The position numbers and the translations under genes were made by a program. 64,000 nucleotides of DNA from UBA7672 sp963738625 (GTDB taxonomy: Bacteria; Pseudomonadota; Alphaproteobacteria; Caulobacterales; Hyphomonadaceae), in assembly GCA_963738625.1 (NCBI GenBank), contig CAVTXH010000002.1:496001-560000 (forward strand). The letters run 5' to 3'. Below are positions 44,176 through 53,644 of this stretch, piece after piece (the stretch's first letter is position 1; every line of letters begins with the position of its first letter). The notes under the pieces were generated by a model. It was not told where the DNA came from. It did not search any database and was given only the letters and a program-made list of their open reading frames with translations.

Positions 44176-44640
44176 TCAGCCGACGCCGAAGAGTTTCGAT
44201 ACGGCTCGGCCAAGGCCGATCGGAAGGGTTAGGATCAAGCCCAGCGCGATCAGCAGGCAGAGCGGGGAGTAGTAGCGGCGGTTGAGGTCGAAGAACGGCG
44301 TCATGCGCGCGTAGTCGAAGGCTGGCGTCAGGTACGGCGCCAGGCCGCGTAGGCTGAAGACCAGGATCAGCACGACGTAGCCGCCGTAAACGACCAGCGA
44401 TGGAAAGCCGTCACCGATCGATCGCTGGCCGGCGAATACGATGGCGCCCGCCGTAACCAGCGCGGCGGCCACCATTGCGCAGGATGAAAGCTTCGAGGCG
44501 ACGGGACGGCTGACGCCGGCGACATTCCGGCTTAGCGAGACGGCATCGGTTCCGGGCCAAAAGCCGCCGAAGCCCCAATACAGATGCAAGCCGGCAAGAG
44601 CGGTCAGGACGAGGATGAGGCTACCCGCAATGATGCTCAC
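44176..44640 (-). CDS. DUF3995 family membrane protein
   Basis: 154 residues from a GTG one base after the ispDF stop. Hydrophobic throughout, with about four membrane helices (SIIAGSLILVLTALAGLHLY, SSCAMVAAALVTAGAIVFAG, LVVYGGYVVLILVFSL, SPLCLLIALGLILTLPIGLG) and the DUF3995 signature GLHLYWGFGG-WPG. FFDLNRRYYSPLC near the C terminus is also typical. Function unknown. Same strand as ispDF and likely co-transcribed. Confidence 0.82.
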   Translation of the reverse strand: MSIIAGSLILVLTALAGLHLYWGFGGFWPGTDAVSLSRNVAGVSRPVASKLSSCAMVAAALVTAGAIVFAGQRSIGDGFPSLVVYGGYVVLILVFSLRGLAPYLTPAFDYARMTPFFDLNRRYYSPLCLLIALGLILTLPIGLGRAVSKLFGVG

Positions 44641-44641
44641 G

Positions 44642-45799
44642 TCACCTCGACAACAGAACGATGGCCTGCGCGGCGATACCTTCTTCGCGGCCCAGGAAGC
44701 CCAGTTTTTCGGTGGTGGTGGCTTTGATGCTGATGGCATCGAGCGAGATGGCGAGGGCTTCCGCGGTCGCGGCGCGCATGGCTTCGCGGTGCGGGGAGAC
44801 CTTCGGCTTCTCGCACATCAGGGTGACATCGGCATTGACGACGCGCAGGCCGCGCTCGGCCGCAAGTTTCGCGGCGTGTTGAAGAAAGACCAGCGAGCTG
44901 GCGCCCTTCCATTCCGGATCGGATGGCGGGAAGTGGTCGCCGATATCGCCCAGGGCTGCGGCGCCGAGGATGGCGTCGGTGAGGGCGTGCCAGCCGACGT
45001 CTGCATCGGAATGGCCTTCCAGCTTCTTTGTGTGCGGGATGCGGACTCCGCAAATCGTGACGCCATCGCCGGCGACAAAGCCGTGGACATCGAAGCCTGT
45101 GCCGACGCGCATGGCGGGCCCCGAGATCAGCTTTTCTGCGATGGCCATGTCCTCCGGATAGGTGATCTTCATAAGCTCGGCCCGGCCCGGCGTCAGCATC
45201 ACACGCGCGCCGATGGCTTCGACCAGCGCGAGATCGTCGACGGCAGCATCCGTTGCGCTGGCGATCGCTCTGGAGATCACGTCGAAACGAAAGGCCTGCG
45301 GGGTCTGCACGCGGACGAGGCCGTCGCGGCTGACGGACTTGAGGCCGGCGCGGTTGTCCTTGAGGGCGTCGGTGATGGGCAGGGCGGGTGCGGCGGCGTC
45401 TGCATCGGCCAGCGCGGCGATGAGTTCGCGGACAACTGACTGCGACAGGCCGGGGCGGGCGGCGTCGTGGATCAGGACGTTATTGAGCCCGCGGCCCTCG
45501 AGCGCTTTCAGGCCGTTACGGACCGACTCGGTGCGGGCCGGGCCGCCGTCGACCAGGAGAATCCGGGAATTGCTGGGGAGAAATGCCCGCGCCCGGGCGC
45601 GTTCCGAGGGGGGGACTACGACCGCGATGGCGACGATTTCTTCGCACTGCAGCAGGGCTTCCACACTCCACAGCAGCACCGGACGGCCCCCGAGGGCCTG
45701 AAACTGCTTGGGAATCCGCGTTACCATCCGCGAGCCAGAGCCGCCCGCAACCACCACAGCGCCTGTGTTGCCCCGGGGAAACGCCTCCTGATTGTGCAT
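44642..45799 (-). CDS. ispDF: Bifunctional IspD/IspF (MEP cytidylyltransferase / MEcPP synthase)
   Basis: Fusion of two MEP-pathway enzymes. The N-terminal ~225 residues are IspD (VVVAGGSGSRMVTRIPKQFQ, CTP-binding loop; IHDAARPGLSQ). The C-terminal ~155 are IspF (MRVGTGFDVHGFVAGDG with the metal-binding DVH, LEGHSDADVGWHALTDAILG, IGDHFPPSDPEWKGA). Typical of alphaproteobacteria. Start at ATG 45799, divergent from dusB. It works with dxr at 2565 in the same pathway. Confidence 0.97.
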   Translation of the reverse strand: MHNQEAFPRGNTGAVVVAGGSGSRMVTRIPKQFQALGGRPVLLWSVEALLQCEEIVAIAVVVPPSERARARAFLPSNSRILLVDGGPARTESVRNGLKALEGRGLNNVLIHDAARPGLSQSVVRELIAALADADAAAPALPITDALKDNRAGLKSVSRDGLVRVQTPQAFRFDVISRAIASATDAAVDDLALVEAIGARVMLTPGRAELMKITYPEDMAIAEKLISGPAMRVGTGFDVHGFVAGDGVTICGVRIPHTKKLEGHSDADVGWHALTDAILGAAALGDIGDHFPPSDPEWKGASSLVFLQHAAKLAAERGLRVVNADVTLMCEKPKVSPHREAMRAATAEALAISLDAISIKATTTEKLGFLGREEGIAAQAIVLLSR

Positions 45800-45890
45800 T
45801 CTTGACGCCTTCGCAGGGTGGACTCTAAGTGTAAGCTTCAATATGCCCAAAAGTTAGGCATGTTCGGGGTGGGCGGCGGAGACTCGTTTC

Positions 45891-46883
45891 GTGTTCAAGG
45901 TCGGTGATGTCCGGATTGCTGCGCCGGTTTTTCTGGCCCCGATGTCTGGGGTTACAGATGCCCCGTTCCGTAAGGAAGCCGACAAATTTGGTGCGCCCGC
46001 AGTGGTAACCGAGATGGTCGCCGGCGCTGAACTGGCGCGTGAAACAGAAGAATTCGTTCGTCGCGCTGCGCCGCACAATGGATCAGGTCCTTTCATCGTC
46101 CAGCTCGCCGGCCGCGAGCCGCAGTGGATGCGCGCGGGCGCAGAGCTGTCGGAAGCGGCGGGCGCGGACATCATCGACATCAACATGGGCTGCCCCGCGA
46201 AGCGAGTCACCGGCGGTCAGTCGGGCTGCGCGCTGATGCGGGAGCCGGGGCTGGCGCGCGAACTGATCGCGGCGACGGTCGCGGGCACGTCGCGCCCGGT
46301 GACGGTGAAGATGCGGCTCGGTTGGGACGACGGATCGCTGAACGCGCCGGAGATCGCGCGCATCGCCGAGGGCGAAGGCGCACAGATGATCACAGTGCAC
46401 GGGCGCACGCGCCAACAGCTCTATACCGGCGAAGCGAACTGGTCGCGCATCGCAGCGGTCGTCGAGGCGGTGAAGCTGCCGGTGATCGCCAATGGCGATA
46501 TCGATGACGAAGCGTCGGCCCGCGAGGCGCTGTCGAAATCCGGCGCGGTCGGCGTAATGATAGGGCGCGGCGCCGAGGGGCGGCCGTGGCGACCGGCGCA
46601 GATCGCCCATGCGATTTTCGGTACGACTTACGCACCGCCAACGGCCGACCAGAAACTGCAATCGATGCTCGACCAGATTGCAAACTCGGCCGCCCTGTAT
46701 GGCGAGCGGCTGGGTGTGCGCGTGGTCCGCAAGCACATCGCCGCGTTCGTGGATGCCTGGTGCGAGGATCATGGGCTCGCTCCGATGGCCGAGACACGCA
46801 TCGCGCTCTGCCGCATCGAGAGCTCCTCAGCGCTGGCGGACCAATTGGCCGCTGCGCTGTCTGGGCGGAGAGTCGCCGCATGA
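45891..46883 (+). CDS. dusB: tRNA dihydrouridine synthase (DusB/NifR3)
   Basis: FMN enzyme that reduces uridines in the tRNA D-loop. The 330-residue product has FLAPMSGVTDAPFRKEADKF, the catalytic Cys in DINMGCPAKRVTGG, TVKMRLGWDD and TVHGRTRQQLYTG, all diagnostic. GTG start at 45891. Its stop overlaps the ntrB start (ATGA); linkage of dusB (nifR3) to ntrBC is the classic alphaproteobacterial arrangement. Confidence 0.96.
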   Translation: MFKVGDVRIAAPVFLAPMSGVTDAPFRKEADKFGAPAVVTEMVAGAELARETEEFVRRAAPHNGSGPFIVQLAGREPQWMRAGAELSEAAGADIIDINMGCPAKRVTGGQSGCALMREPGLARELIAATVAGTSRPVTVKMRLGWDDGSLNAPEIARIAEGEGAQMITVHGRTRQQLYTGEANWSRIAAVVEAVKLPVIANGDIDDEASAREALSKSGAVGVMIGRGAEGRPWRPAQIAHAIFGTTYAPPTADQKLQSMLDQIANSAALYGERLGVRVVRKHIAAFVDAWCEDHGLAPMAETRIALCRIESSSALADQLAAALSGRRVAA

Positions 46884-47968
46884 TCACGGCCATACAGGAT
46901 CCTTCCGCGATTGCGGGCCGCATCCTCGATGCCATGCCCTTCGCGGTTATCGGACTTTCACGGCGCGACACGGTGATCTTTGTGAACCCCGCGGCGGAAA
47001 CGCTGCTGGCGCGCTCGGCGCCGCTGCTGCGCGGACGGCCCGTAACGGACATCCTCACCCAAGACTCGCCGCTGCTGGATTTCATCCAGCGCGCACGGCG
47101 CGAAGGCGGGGTGATGTCGGCCCGCTCCATTCGCCTCGCCAGCCCGCATATCTCTCCGGTCGATCTCGACGTCTCGGCTTCGCCGGATGGCGAGGATGGC
47201 GGACTGGTGCTGACCTTCCAACAGTCGTCCCGGGCAGGACAGGAAGAAACCAACGCTGAAGTGACCGCCTTCGCGCAGATCGCGCGGATGCTTGGGCACG
47301 AGGTAAAGAACCCGCTCGCAGGCATCGTCGGCGCGGCCCAGCTTCTGGCGCGGCAGGCTCGGGACGAGCAGCAACCTCTGCTTTCGCTGATCCGGGAAGA
47401 AGGCGCACGCATCCAGCGCATCGTCGACCGTTTCGTGGCGTTTGAGACATTCTTCGCCCCGCGCACGCGGATCACCAATGTGCACATTGTGCTCGACAGC
47501 GTGATCGACCTCGCCAAGGCGAGCTTCGGCGCGAATGCCCGATTCGAGCTGCTGTACGATCCATCGTTGCCGGAGATCGAGGTCGATCCAGATCACTTGC
47601 ACGAGGCGGCGCTGAACCTAGTCAAGAATGCGGTCGAAGCGGCGAGCATCGGGGCGCGACAGGCGCGCATCTCGATCTCGACACGCTATCGCGCCGGCTT
47701 CCGCTTTGCGGGGCGCGACCTGCCAAGGGCGCGCGGCGCGCTCGAAATTTCAGTTACGGACAACGGGCCGGGGGTGCCAGAAACATCGGTGGCCCGCGTG
47801 TTCGAGCCGTTCTTCACGACCAAGGCGAACGGGGCGGGCATCGGCCTCGCTGTCGTTGCTGAGATCATGCAGGCGCATGGCGGGTTCGTGGTTCTGGACA
47901 ACAGCGCGACTGGCGCCTCCCTGCGCCTTCTCTTTCCGATCGCGCGCAAAAAGGGAGCTGCCAAATGA
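46880..47968 (+). CDS. ntrB: Nitrogen regulation sensor histidine kinase NtrB
   Basis: Cytoplasmic PII-controlled kinase/phosphatase for NtrC. The 362-residue product has a PAS domain (ILDAMPFAVIGLSRRDTVIF onward, about residues 10-110). The dimerisation helix carries the phospho-acceptor His in MLGHEVKNPLAGIVGAAQLL. The HATPase domain has N-box LNLVKNAVEAA, G1 VTDNGPGVPE and G2 TTKANGAGIGLAVV. The ATG overlaps dusB; the stop overlaps ntrC (ATGA), so the pair is translationally coupled. Confidence 0.96.
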   Translation: MITAIQDPSAIAGRILDAMPFAVIGLSRRDTVIFVNPAAETLLARSAPLLRGRPVTDILTQDSPLLDFIQRARREGGVMSARSIRLASPHISPVDLDVSASPDGEDGGLVLTFQQSSRAGQEETNAEVTAFAQIARMLGHEVKNPLAGIVGAAQLLARQARDEQQPLLSLIREEGARIQRIVDRFVAFETFFAPRTRITNVHIVLDSVIDLAKASFGANARFELLYDPSLPEIEVDPDHLHEAALNLVKNAVEAASIGARQARISISTRYRAGFRFAGRDLPRARGALEISVTDNGPGVPETSVARVFEPFFTTKANGAGIGLAVVAEIMQAHGGFVVLDNSATGASLRLLFPIARKKGAAK

Positions 47969-49380
47969 GCGGACCCACGATCCTTGTTGCTGATGACGAT
48001 GCCAGCGTGAGGCTGGTGATAAGCCAGACCCTGGCGCAAGAGGGCTATCACGTACGCTCCACCAACACGATGTCGGCGCTGTGGCGCTGGATCCAGGCGG
48101 GCGAGGGCGACCTGTTGATCACCGACGTCTACATGCCCGACGAGTCGATCTTTGACCTGCTGCCGCAGATACGACGCGCTCGGCCAGATCTGCCGGTCAT
48201 CGTGATCTCAGCGCAGTCGACCGTGCTGACCGCTGCGCTGGCGTCGGACCATGGCGCCTATGACTACCTTCCAAAGCCGTTCGACATCGACAAGCTGGCA
48301 GAGACCGTAAGGCGCGCCCTGCAGAAGAAGCCGGTGCGCACGATGGATACAGGCGGTCGCCGGGCCGAAAAGGACGAGGCGCTGCCGCTGATCGGCCGGT
48401 CCAAGCCGATGCAGTCGGTCTATCGCGTGATCGCGCGGGTTATGAACAACGATCTCACCGTGCTGATCGAAGGCGAGAGCGGCACAGGCAAGGATCTGGC
48501 GGCGCGGGCGATTCACCAGCTCGGCAAGCGCAAGGGCGGGCCATTCGTGGCCGTGAGCCTCGCGGCGATCCAGCGTGAGCAGGTTGAGGAAGAGCTGTTC
48601 GGGACGCTGAAAGACGCCAATGGCCGTCGCAAGGGCAGGGTGAGCGAGGCGGACGGAGGCACGCTGTTTCTCGACGAGGTCGGCGACATGCCGCTGGAGG
48701 CGCAGACGCGCCTCGTGCGTTTCCTGCAGGACGGACGTTTCGCGTCTGGCGGCGATGATCTCGACGTACGCATCGTCGCTTCGACCAAACACAACCTGCG
48801 CGCGCTCGTGGATCAGGGGCTGTTCCGCGAGGATCTCTATTACCGGCTCAACGTCGTGGCATTGCAACTGCCGCCTCTGCGCGAGCGCAAGGAAGACATT
48901 CCCGATTTGGCTTCGGCGTTCCTGGTGCGCGCAAAGAAGGAAGGCCTGCCCGAGAAGCAACTCGACAAGAGCGCGTACGACCTGCTGGTCGCCTATGACT
49001 GGCCGGGCAATGTGCGTGAGTTGGAGAACGTCATTCGCCGTCTTTCGGCGCTGAGCCCGGAGCCAATCATTTCGGCGCGCGAGGTGGAGCGCGAGCTGCG
49101 CTCCAACAGCAGCACCAAATCAGGCGAGCGCGAGTTCGAAGTGGAAATCGAGGCGCTGCTGTCGCGCCACTTTATCTCGGCGTTGTCGGCTGATCCGGCC
49201 AGGGACCCGGATGCCGGACAGATTTACCAGACAGTGATCGAGCAGGTGGAGCGTCCTCTAATCAAACTGGCGCTAGCGGCGACCAGTGGAAACAAGGTGC
49301 GTGCGGCCGCTTTGCTTGGGCTGAATCGCAATACGCTGCGGTCGAAGATCAACGGGCTAGGGGTCGACCCGGCAGACTGA
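47965..49380 (+). CDS. ntrC: Nitrogen regulation response regulator NtrC lacking the GAFTGA loop
   Basis: 471 residues: receiver domain (1-120; phospho-acceptor Asp in LLITDVYMPDESI), AAA+ domain (about 140-370; Walker A EGESGTGKDLAARAIH, Walker B GGTLFLDEVGDM, arginine-finger region FREDLYYRLNVV) and a Fis-type helix-turn-helix at the end (KVRAAALLGLNRNTLRSKIN). After ELFG, where sigma-54 activators have GAFTGA, it reads TLKDANGRRKGRVSEADGGT, so the sigma-54 contact loop is missing. This resembles NtrC of Rhodobacter capsulatus and Caulobacter. Followed by ntrY after 218 bases. Confidence 0.95.
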   Translation: MSGPTILVADDDASVRLVISQTLAQEGYHVRSTNTMSALWRWIQAGEGDLLITDVYMPDESIFDLLPQIRRARPDLPVIVISAQSTVLTAALASDHGAYDYLPKPFDIDKLAETVRRALQKKPVRTMDTGGRRAEKDEALPLIGRSKPMQSVYRVIARVMNNDLTVLIEGESGTGKDLAARAIHQLGKRKGGPFVAVSLAAIQREQVEEELFGTLKDANGRRKGRVSEADGGTLFLDEVGDMPLEAQTRLVRFLQDGRFASGGDDLDVRIVASTKHNLRALVDQGLFREDLYYRLNVVALQLPPLRERKEDIPDLASAFLVRAKKEGLPEKQLDKSAYDLLVAYDWPGNVRELENVIRRLSALSPEPIISAREVERELRSNSSTKSGEREFEVEIEALLSRHFISALSADPARDPDAGQIYQTVIEQVERPLIKLALAATSGNKVRAAALLGLNRNTLRSKINGLGVDPAD

Positions 49381-49598
49381 GTTCGCCTTCCACGCGAGGC
49401 AGCCGTTCGGTCACAGCTCAAAGCTGTTGCATTCCTGCACCGCGGTGTGCTCTGGTTGTCACAGGTGTTGCACATCTGCCGCGAACTTACTCACAGACGG
49501 CATTTGGCGACCGGGTGATGTAGTCGCCCTAACTGGATGCCGCCCCTGTTGGCCATGGGAGGGGAGGGAGGCGCCGGTAGGGCCAGCGGGTTGAGTGC

Positions 49599-51815
49599 AT
49601 GGCTGAGCAGGCCGTCGACGCGAGGTCTAGGCTCGGGAGAGCTACCTCGAACGCATTTAAGGTCCTGTTTGCCCTGGCCACGGTTATCGCGGCCGGCGCG
49701 ACCTATCTCGCCGTTACCGACACCAGCCCACGCGCCGCTGCCCAGCCCGGCCTGTTCTGGCTGCTGATCGCCAACCTCATCATCATTGCCGGCGTCGGGG
49801 GCGTGCTTGGCTCTCGCGTGCTCAGCCTCATCCGCGAGAACCGGGAAACGCAGGGCGGGGCGCGTCTGCGTCTTCGGATCATCTTCCTGTTCTCGCTCGC
49901 GGCGGCGATCCCGACGGTGGTGGTCGCGGGCTTCCTCGCGGTCACGATCAATCGAAGCGTCGAGAACTGGTTCAGCCAGCCGGTCACCAATATCGTCGAA
50001 GGCGGCGCGCAGGCGGCGCGCGCCACGATGGACGATTTGCGATTGGAGGCCGAGGCGGAAGCCAAGGGGATCATCTCCGACATCGCAGCCAGCCAGCCTG
50101 TGCAGGGGCCCGAGGCGATCAAACTGCTCGAGCAGTACCTGCAGCAGCGCAGCGAGGCTCGCGGCATCTTCAGGCGGATCGAGGCGTTCGATCGCGCCGG
50201 CAATGTGCGGTTTCAGCTTATCGCTCCAGAACAAGCCGCGCAGGCAAAAGCGCCGACGGAAGATGATTGGCGGACTGCCGACGCTGGCGATCTCAAGATG
50301 CGGGAGGATCCAGACGCTATCCGCGGCTTCTTCAAGATGCCGAAATTCGACAATGTCTATGTGCAGGTTGCGCGAACGATTCCCGAGCGCGTGATGGCCC
50401 GCTTTGCACAGGCGTCCACCTCGCTGACTGCCTTCAACGAGGCCCAGCTCCGCCGGAATGACCTCGCCACTGTGCTGACTCTCTCTTATGTGGAAGCTGC
50501 CTTGCTCATGCTGCTGGGCACGGCCTGGCTGGGCATGACGGCTGCCGAGCGCATCGCCATGCCGGTCGGCGCACTTGCCGGCGCCGCCCGCGCGGTTCGC
50601 GACGGCGATCTTTCGGTGCGGATGCTCAAGCCGAGTGTTCGGGACGAGATCGCCGACCTGGCCGACGCCTTCAACCAGATGACCGAGCGGCTCTCGCGCC
50701 AGACCCAGGCGCTAGATCGCGCAAGGATCGACGCCGAGACACGCTCGGCCTTTATCGAGGCAGTGCTGGCGGGCGTCGAAGCCGGCGTGATCCGCATCGA
50801 CGAAAAGCTGAAAGTCACCATCGCCAATGCTTCGGCGCAGACTCTACTGGACTTCACGCATCGTTCTGGAACGTCGACGGACCTGTCGGAGGTCGCGCCT
50901 GAGTTCGTGGTCGCTGCCAGCCGCGCCATCGAGACCGGGCAGTCGGTCGACACCAGCTTCAAGCGCGCCACGGCCGACGGCGTGATGCATTTCCAAATCC
51001 GTGTCGCGCCCGAGTATGACGGAGCGGGCGCGGTGATCACCTTCCACGACACGACCAGGCTCGTGCTCGGCCAGCGTCAGGCCGCCTGGCGCGACGTCGC
51101 CCGCCGCATCGCGCACGAGATCAGGAACCCGCTGACGCCGATCCAGCTCTCGGCGGAACGTCTGCGCCGGCGGTTCTCCAGCCAGATCACGACCGACCGC
51201 GAGACGTTCGAGCGGTGCACCGACACGATCACGCGGCAGGTCGCCGATATCGGACGGATGGTCGAGGAATTCTCCGGCTTCGCGCGCATGCCGAAGCCAA
51301 CTTTCGGCTCGTTCAACATTGTCGACATGGTCCAGTCGGTCGCCTTCGCCCAGCGGATGGCGACGCCGGCGATCAACGTGCCGGTTAACGCGCCCAACGC
51401 GCCCATCACCATGCTGGGCGACGAGCGCATGCTGGCGCAGGCATTGACCAATGTGGTCAAAAACGCCGCAGAGGCGGTCGAGCGCCAGATCGAGGCGGGC
51501 AGCGTCAAGGCCGGCTCGGTGACGATCGACGTTTACGAAGACGGCGATGAAGTGCAGGTGACGGTGCGCGACAATGGGCCGGGCTTTCCGGTCGAGGACC
51601 GCGATCGCTTGCTCGAACCCTATGTGACGACGCGCAAGAACGGCGTTGGGCTCGGCCTCGCCATCGTGACGCGCATCGTCGAAGATCACGGCGGCCGCAT
51701 CTGGCTTGGCGACAACGACCTCGCGCCCAACGGCGCCCGCGTCGATATCCGCATGCCGATGCAGCCTAGGCTTTCCGAAGAACATATGGCGTATGCAGAT
51801 GAAGGAGCAGCGTGA
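49599..51815 (+). CDS. ntrY: Nitrogen regulation sensor histidine kinase NtrY
   Basis: Membrane-bound partner of NtrX, linked to nitrogen and redox/envelope signalling. The 738-residue product has N-terminal membrane segments (LFALATVIAAGATYLAV, FWLLIANLIIIAGVGGVLGS, IIFLFSLAAAIPTVVVAGFL). A periplasmic sensor part follows, then another helix (ALLMLLGTAWLGMTAAERIA), a HAMP region, a PAS domain, the His box in DVARRIAHEIRNPLTPIQLS and the HATPase domain (NVVKNAAEAV, VRDNGPGFPVED, TTRKNGVGLGLAIV). The start ATG is at 49599. The stop overlaps ntrX. Confidence 0.95.
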   Translation: MAEQAVDARSRLGRATSNAFKVLFALATVIAAGATYLAVTDTSPRAAAQPGLFWLLIANLIIIAGVGGVLGSRVLSLIRENRETQGGARLRLRIIFLFSLAAAIPTVVVAGFLAVTINRSVENWFSQPVTNIVEGGAQAARATMDDLRLEAEAEAKGIISDIAASQPVQGPEAIKLLEQYLQQRSEARGIFRRIEAFDRAGNVRFQLIAPEQAAQAKAPTEDDWRTADAGDLKMREDPDAIRGFFKMPKFDNVYVQVARTIPERVMARFAQASTSLTAFNEAQLRRNDLATVLTLSYVEAALLMLLGTAWLGMTAAERIAMPVGALAGAARAVRDGDLSVRMLKPSVRDEIADLADAFNQMTERLSRQTQALDRARIDAETRSAFIEAVLAGVEAGVIRIDEKLKVTIANASAQTLLDFTHRSGTSTDLSEVAPEFVVAASRAIETGQSVDTSFKRATADGVMHFQIRVAPEYDGAGAVITFHDTTRLVLGQRQAAWRDVARRIAHEIRNPLTPIQLSAERLRRRFSSQITTDRETFERCTDTITRQVADIGRMVEEFSGFARMPKPTFGSFNIVDMVQSVAFAQRMATPAINVPVNAPNAPITMLGDERMLAQALTNVVKNAAEAVERQIEAGSVKAGSVTIDVYEDGDEVQVTVRDNGPGFPVEDRDRLLEPYVTTRKNGVGLGLAIVTRIVEDHGGRIWLGDNDLAPNGARVDIRMPMQPRLSEEHMAYADEGAA

Positions 51816-53200
51816 TGACTGCTGAGATCCTGGTTGTCGACGACGAACTGGATATCCGCGAACTGGTTGGAGGGATCCTGCAGGACGAGGGATACTCGGT
51901 CCGAACGGCGGGCAACTCGACCGACGCGCTCGCTGCCATGCGGGTAAGGGCGCCGCGCCTGGTCGTGCTCGACGTCTGGCTCAAGGGGTCGGAGCTCGAC
52001 GGGCTTGAAATCCTGTCGATCCTCAAGGAAATGGACCCGCTGCTGCCTGTGGTTGTCATTTCCGGCCACGGCACGGTCGAGACGGCGGTCACCGCCATTC
52101 GCCGCGGGGCGTATGATTATCTGGAGAAGCCTTTCCACACGGACAAGCTCATCCTCACCGTACAGCGCGCCCTGGAAAATGCAGCTCTCAAACGTGAAAA
52201 TTCGCATCTGCGCACGCGCTCGGCCTCGTCCAACGAGGTCGTGGGGCGCTCCAGCGTGCTGGCGCAGCTCACCGGCTCAATCGAGAAAGTCGCTCCGACC
52301 AACAGCCGCATCCTGATCTCCGGCCCGCCTGGCTCGGGAAAGGAGCTGGTTGCGCGGCTGATCCATGAGCGCTCCAACCGCGCTTCTGGTCCGTTCGTCG
52401 TCGTCAGCGCCGCAGCGATGGACCCGGATCGCGTCGAGTCCGAGTTGTTCGGCGAAGAGAGCGACGGCAAGGCGCCCAAGATCGGCCTGTTCGAACAGGC
52501 CCACACCGGCACGCTGCTGCTGGACGAAATCTCCGACATGCCGATGGCGGTTCAGACCCGCATCTTGCGTGTTCTGGTCGACCAGCGTTTCCGGCGCCGC
52601 AATGGCCGCGACGACGTTACGGTCGATGTGCGGGTGATCTCGACCAGCGCCCGGGATCTGCGCGCGGAGATCTCTGCCGGCAGGTTCCGCGAGGATCTCT
52701 ACTATCGCCTCAACGTCGTGCCGGTGGATGTGCCTGCGCTCGATCGCCGTCGGGAAGATATTCCCGACCTGGTCAACTATTTCGTGCGCCGGGTCGCCGA
52801 TGCGACCGGGCTTCAGCCGCGACCGTTCAGCGAGGATGCGGTGGCCGTTCTCCAGGCGAGCGAATGGCCCGGCAACGTGCGCCAGCTCCGCAACGTGGTT
52901 GAGCGCCTGTTGATCCTCACCAATGGCGAACCGCCAGGCCCCATCACCGCCCAGCACCTGCCGGGCGATGCAAAGGGCGGCGGCGCTTCGGCCACCGGTT
53001 CGATGCAGATGATTTCGATGTCCCTGCGTGACGCGCGGGAGCATTTCGAGAGGGAATACCTTGCAATGCAGATCACCCGCTTCGGCGGCAACGTCTCGCG
53101 CACGGCCCAGTTCATCGGCATGGAGCGATCGGCGCTGCACCGCAAGCTCAAGGCGCTGGGCGTCGATACCAGCATGGGTCAGAAAGAGCCTCAGAGCTGA
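51815..53200 (+). CDS. ntrX: Response regulator NtrX
   Basis: 461 residues: receiver domain (Asp in VVLDVWLKGSELDG), AAA+ domain with Walker A ISGPPGSGKELVARLIHE and Walker B GTLLLDEISDMPM, and a C-terminal Fis-type helix-turn-helix (GNVSRTAQFIGMERSALHRK). After ELFG it reads EESDGKAPKIGLFEQAHTGT, so GAFTGA is absent, as usual for NtrX. ATG 51815 overlaps the ntrY stop; the GTG directly before it (51812) is an alternative. trkA, found after ntrX in some relatives, is not here; hfq follows. Confidence 0.95.
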   Translation: MTAEILVVDDELDIRELVGGILQDEGYSVRTAGNSTDALAAMRVRAPRLVVLDVWLKGSELDGLEILSILKEMDPLLPVVVISGHGTVETAVTAIRRGAYDYLEKPFHTDKLILTVQRALENAALKRENSHLRTRSASSNEVVGRSSVLAQLTGSIEKVAPTNSRILISGPPGSGKELVARLIHERSNRASGPFVVVSAAAMDPDRVESELFGEESDGKAPKIGLFEQAHTGTLLLDEISDMPMAVQTRILRVLVDQRFRRRNGRDDVTVDVRVISTSARDLRAEISAGRFREDLYYRLNVVPVDVPALDRRREDIPDLVNYFVRRVADATGLQPRPFSEDAVAVLQASEWPGNVRQLRNVVERLLILTNGEPPGPITAQHLPGDAKGGGASATGSMQMISMSLRDAREHFEREYLAMQITRFGGNVSRTAQFIGMERSALHRKLKALGVDTSMGQKEPQS

Positions 53201-53395
53201 AGCGGGATACCCACGAGTATCCGGGATTACCCCGGCCGGCGCCGGTCGTTCGGGCGCTTCGCGGGCCTTTTGATGCCTAATCAAGCGGGCCTATTTCCGC
53301 CCTCAACCCGACATCGCGGGCCATTGCTCCTTGCATGCTGGAAGCGTTAAACGTGAAGCAAGGCCCCAACATCAAGAAGGCTCGAGAGAACAGAC

Positions 53396-53644
53396 ATGTC
53401 GTCGGATAAAAAACAAAACCTTCAGGACATTTTCCTTAATGCCGTACGTAAGGGCAAAACCCCCCTTACGGTTTTCCTTGTGAACGGCGTCAAGCTCCAG
53501 GGCATCGTGACCTGGTTCGACAATTTCTGTGTGCTGCTGAAGGGCGAAGGACGTCCGCCCCAGCTCGTGTACAAGCACGCCATCTCGACGATCGCGCCCA
53601 ACGCGCCGGTCAATCTGTTCGAGAACGAAGAAGACGAGGACTGA
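53396..53644 (+). CDS. hfq: RNA chaperone Hfq
   Basis: 82 residues, the Sm-like hexamer that pairs sRNAs with mRNAs. Sm1 (QDIFLNAVRKGKTPLTVFLV), the GVKLQGIVTWFDNFCVLL core and Sm2 (YKHAISTIAP) are intact; the C-terminal tail is short and acidic (FENEEDED). It follows ntrX after 195 bases and is coupled to hflX (TTG start directly after the Hfq stop). Confidence 0.98.
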   Translation: MSSDKKQNLQDIFLNAVRKGKTPLTVFLVNGVKLQGIVTWFDNFCVLLKGEGRPPQLVYKHAISTIAPNAPVNLFENEEDED

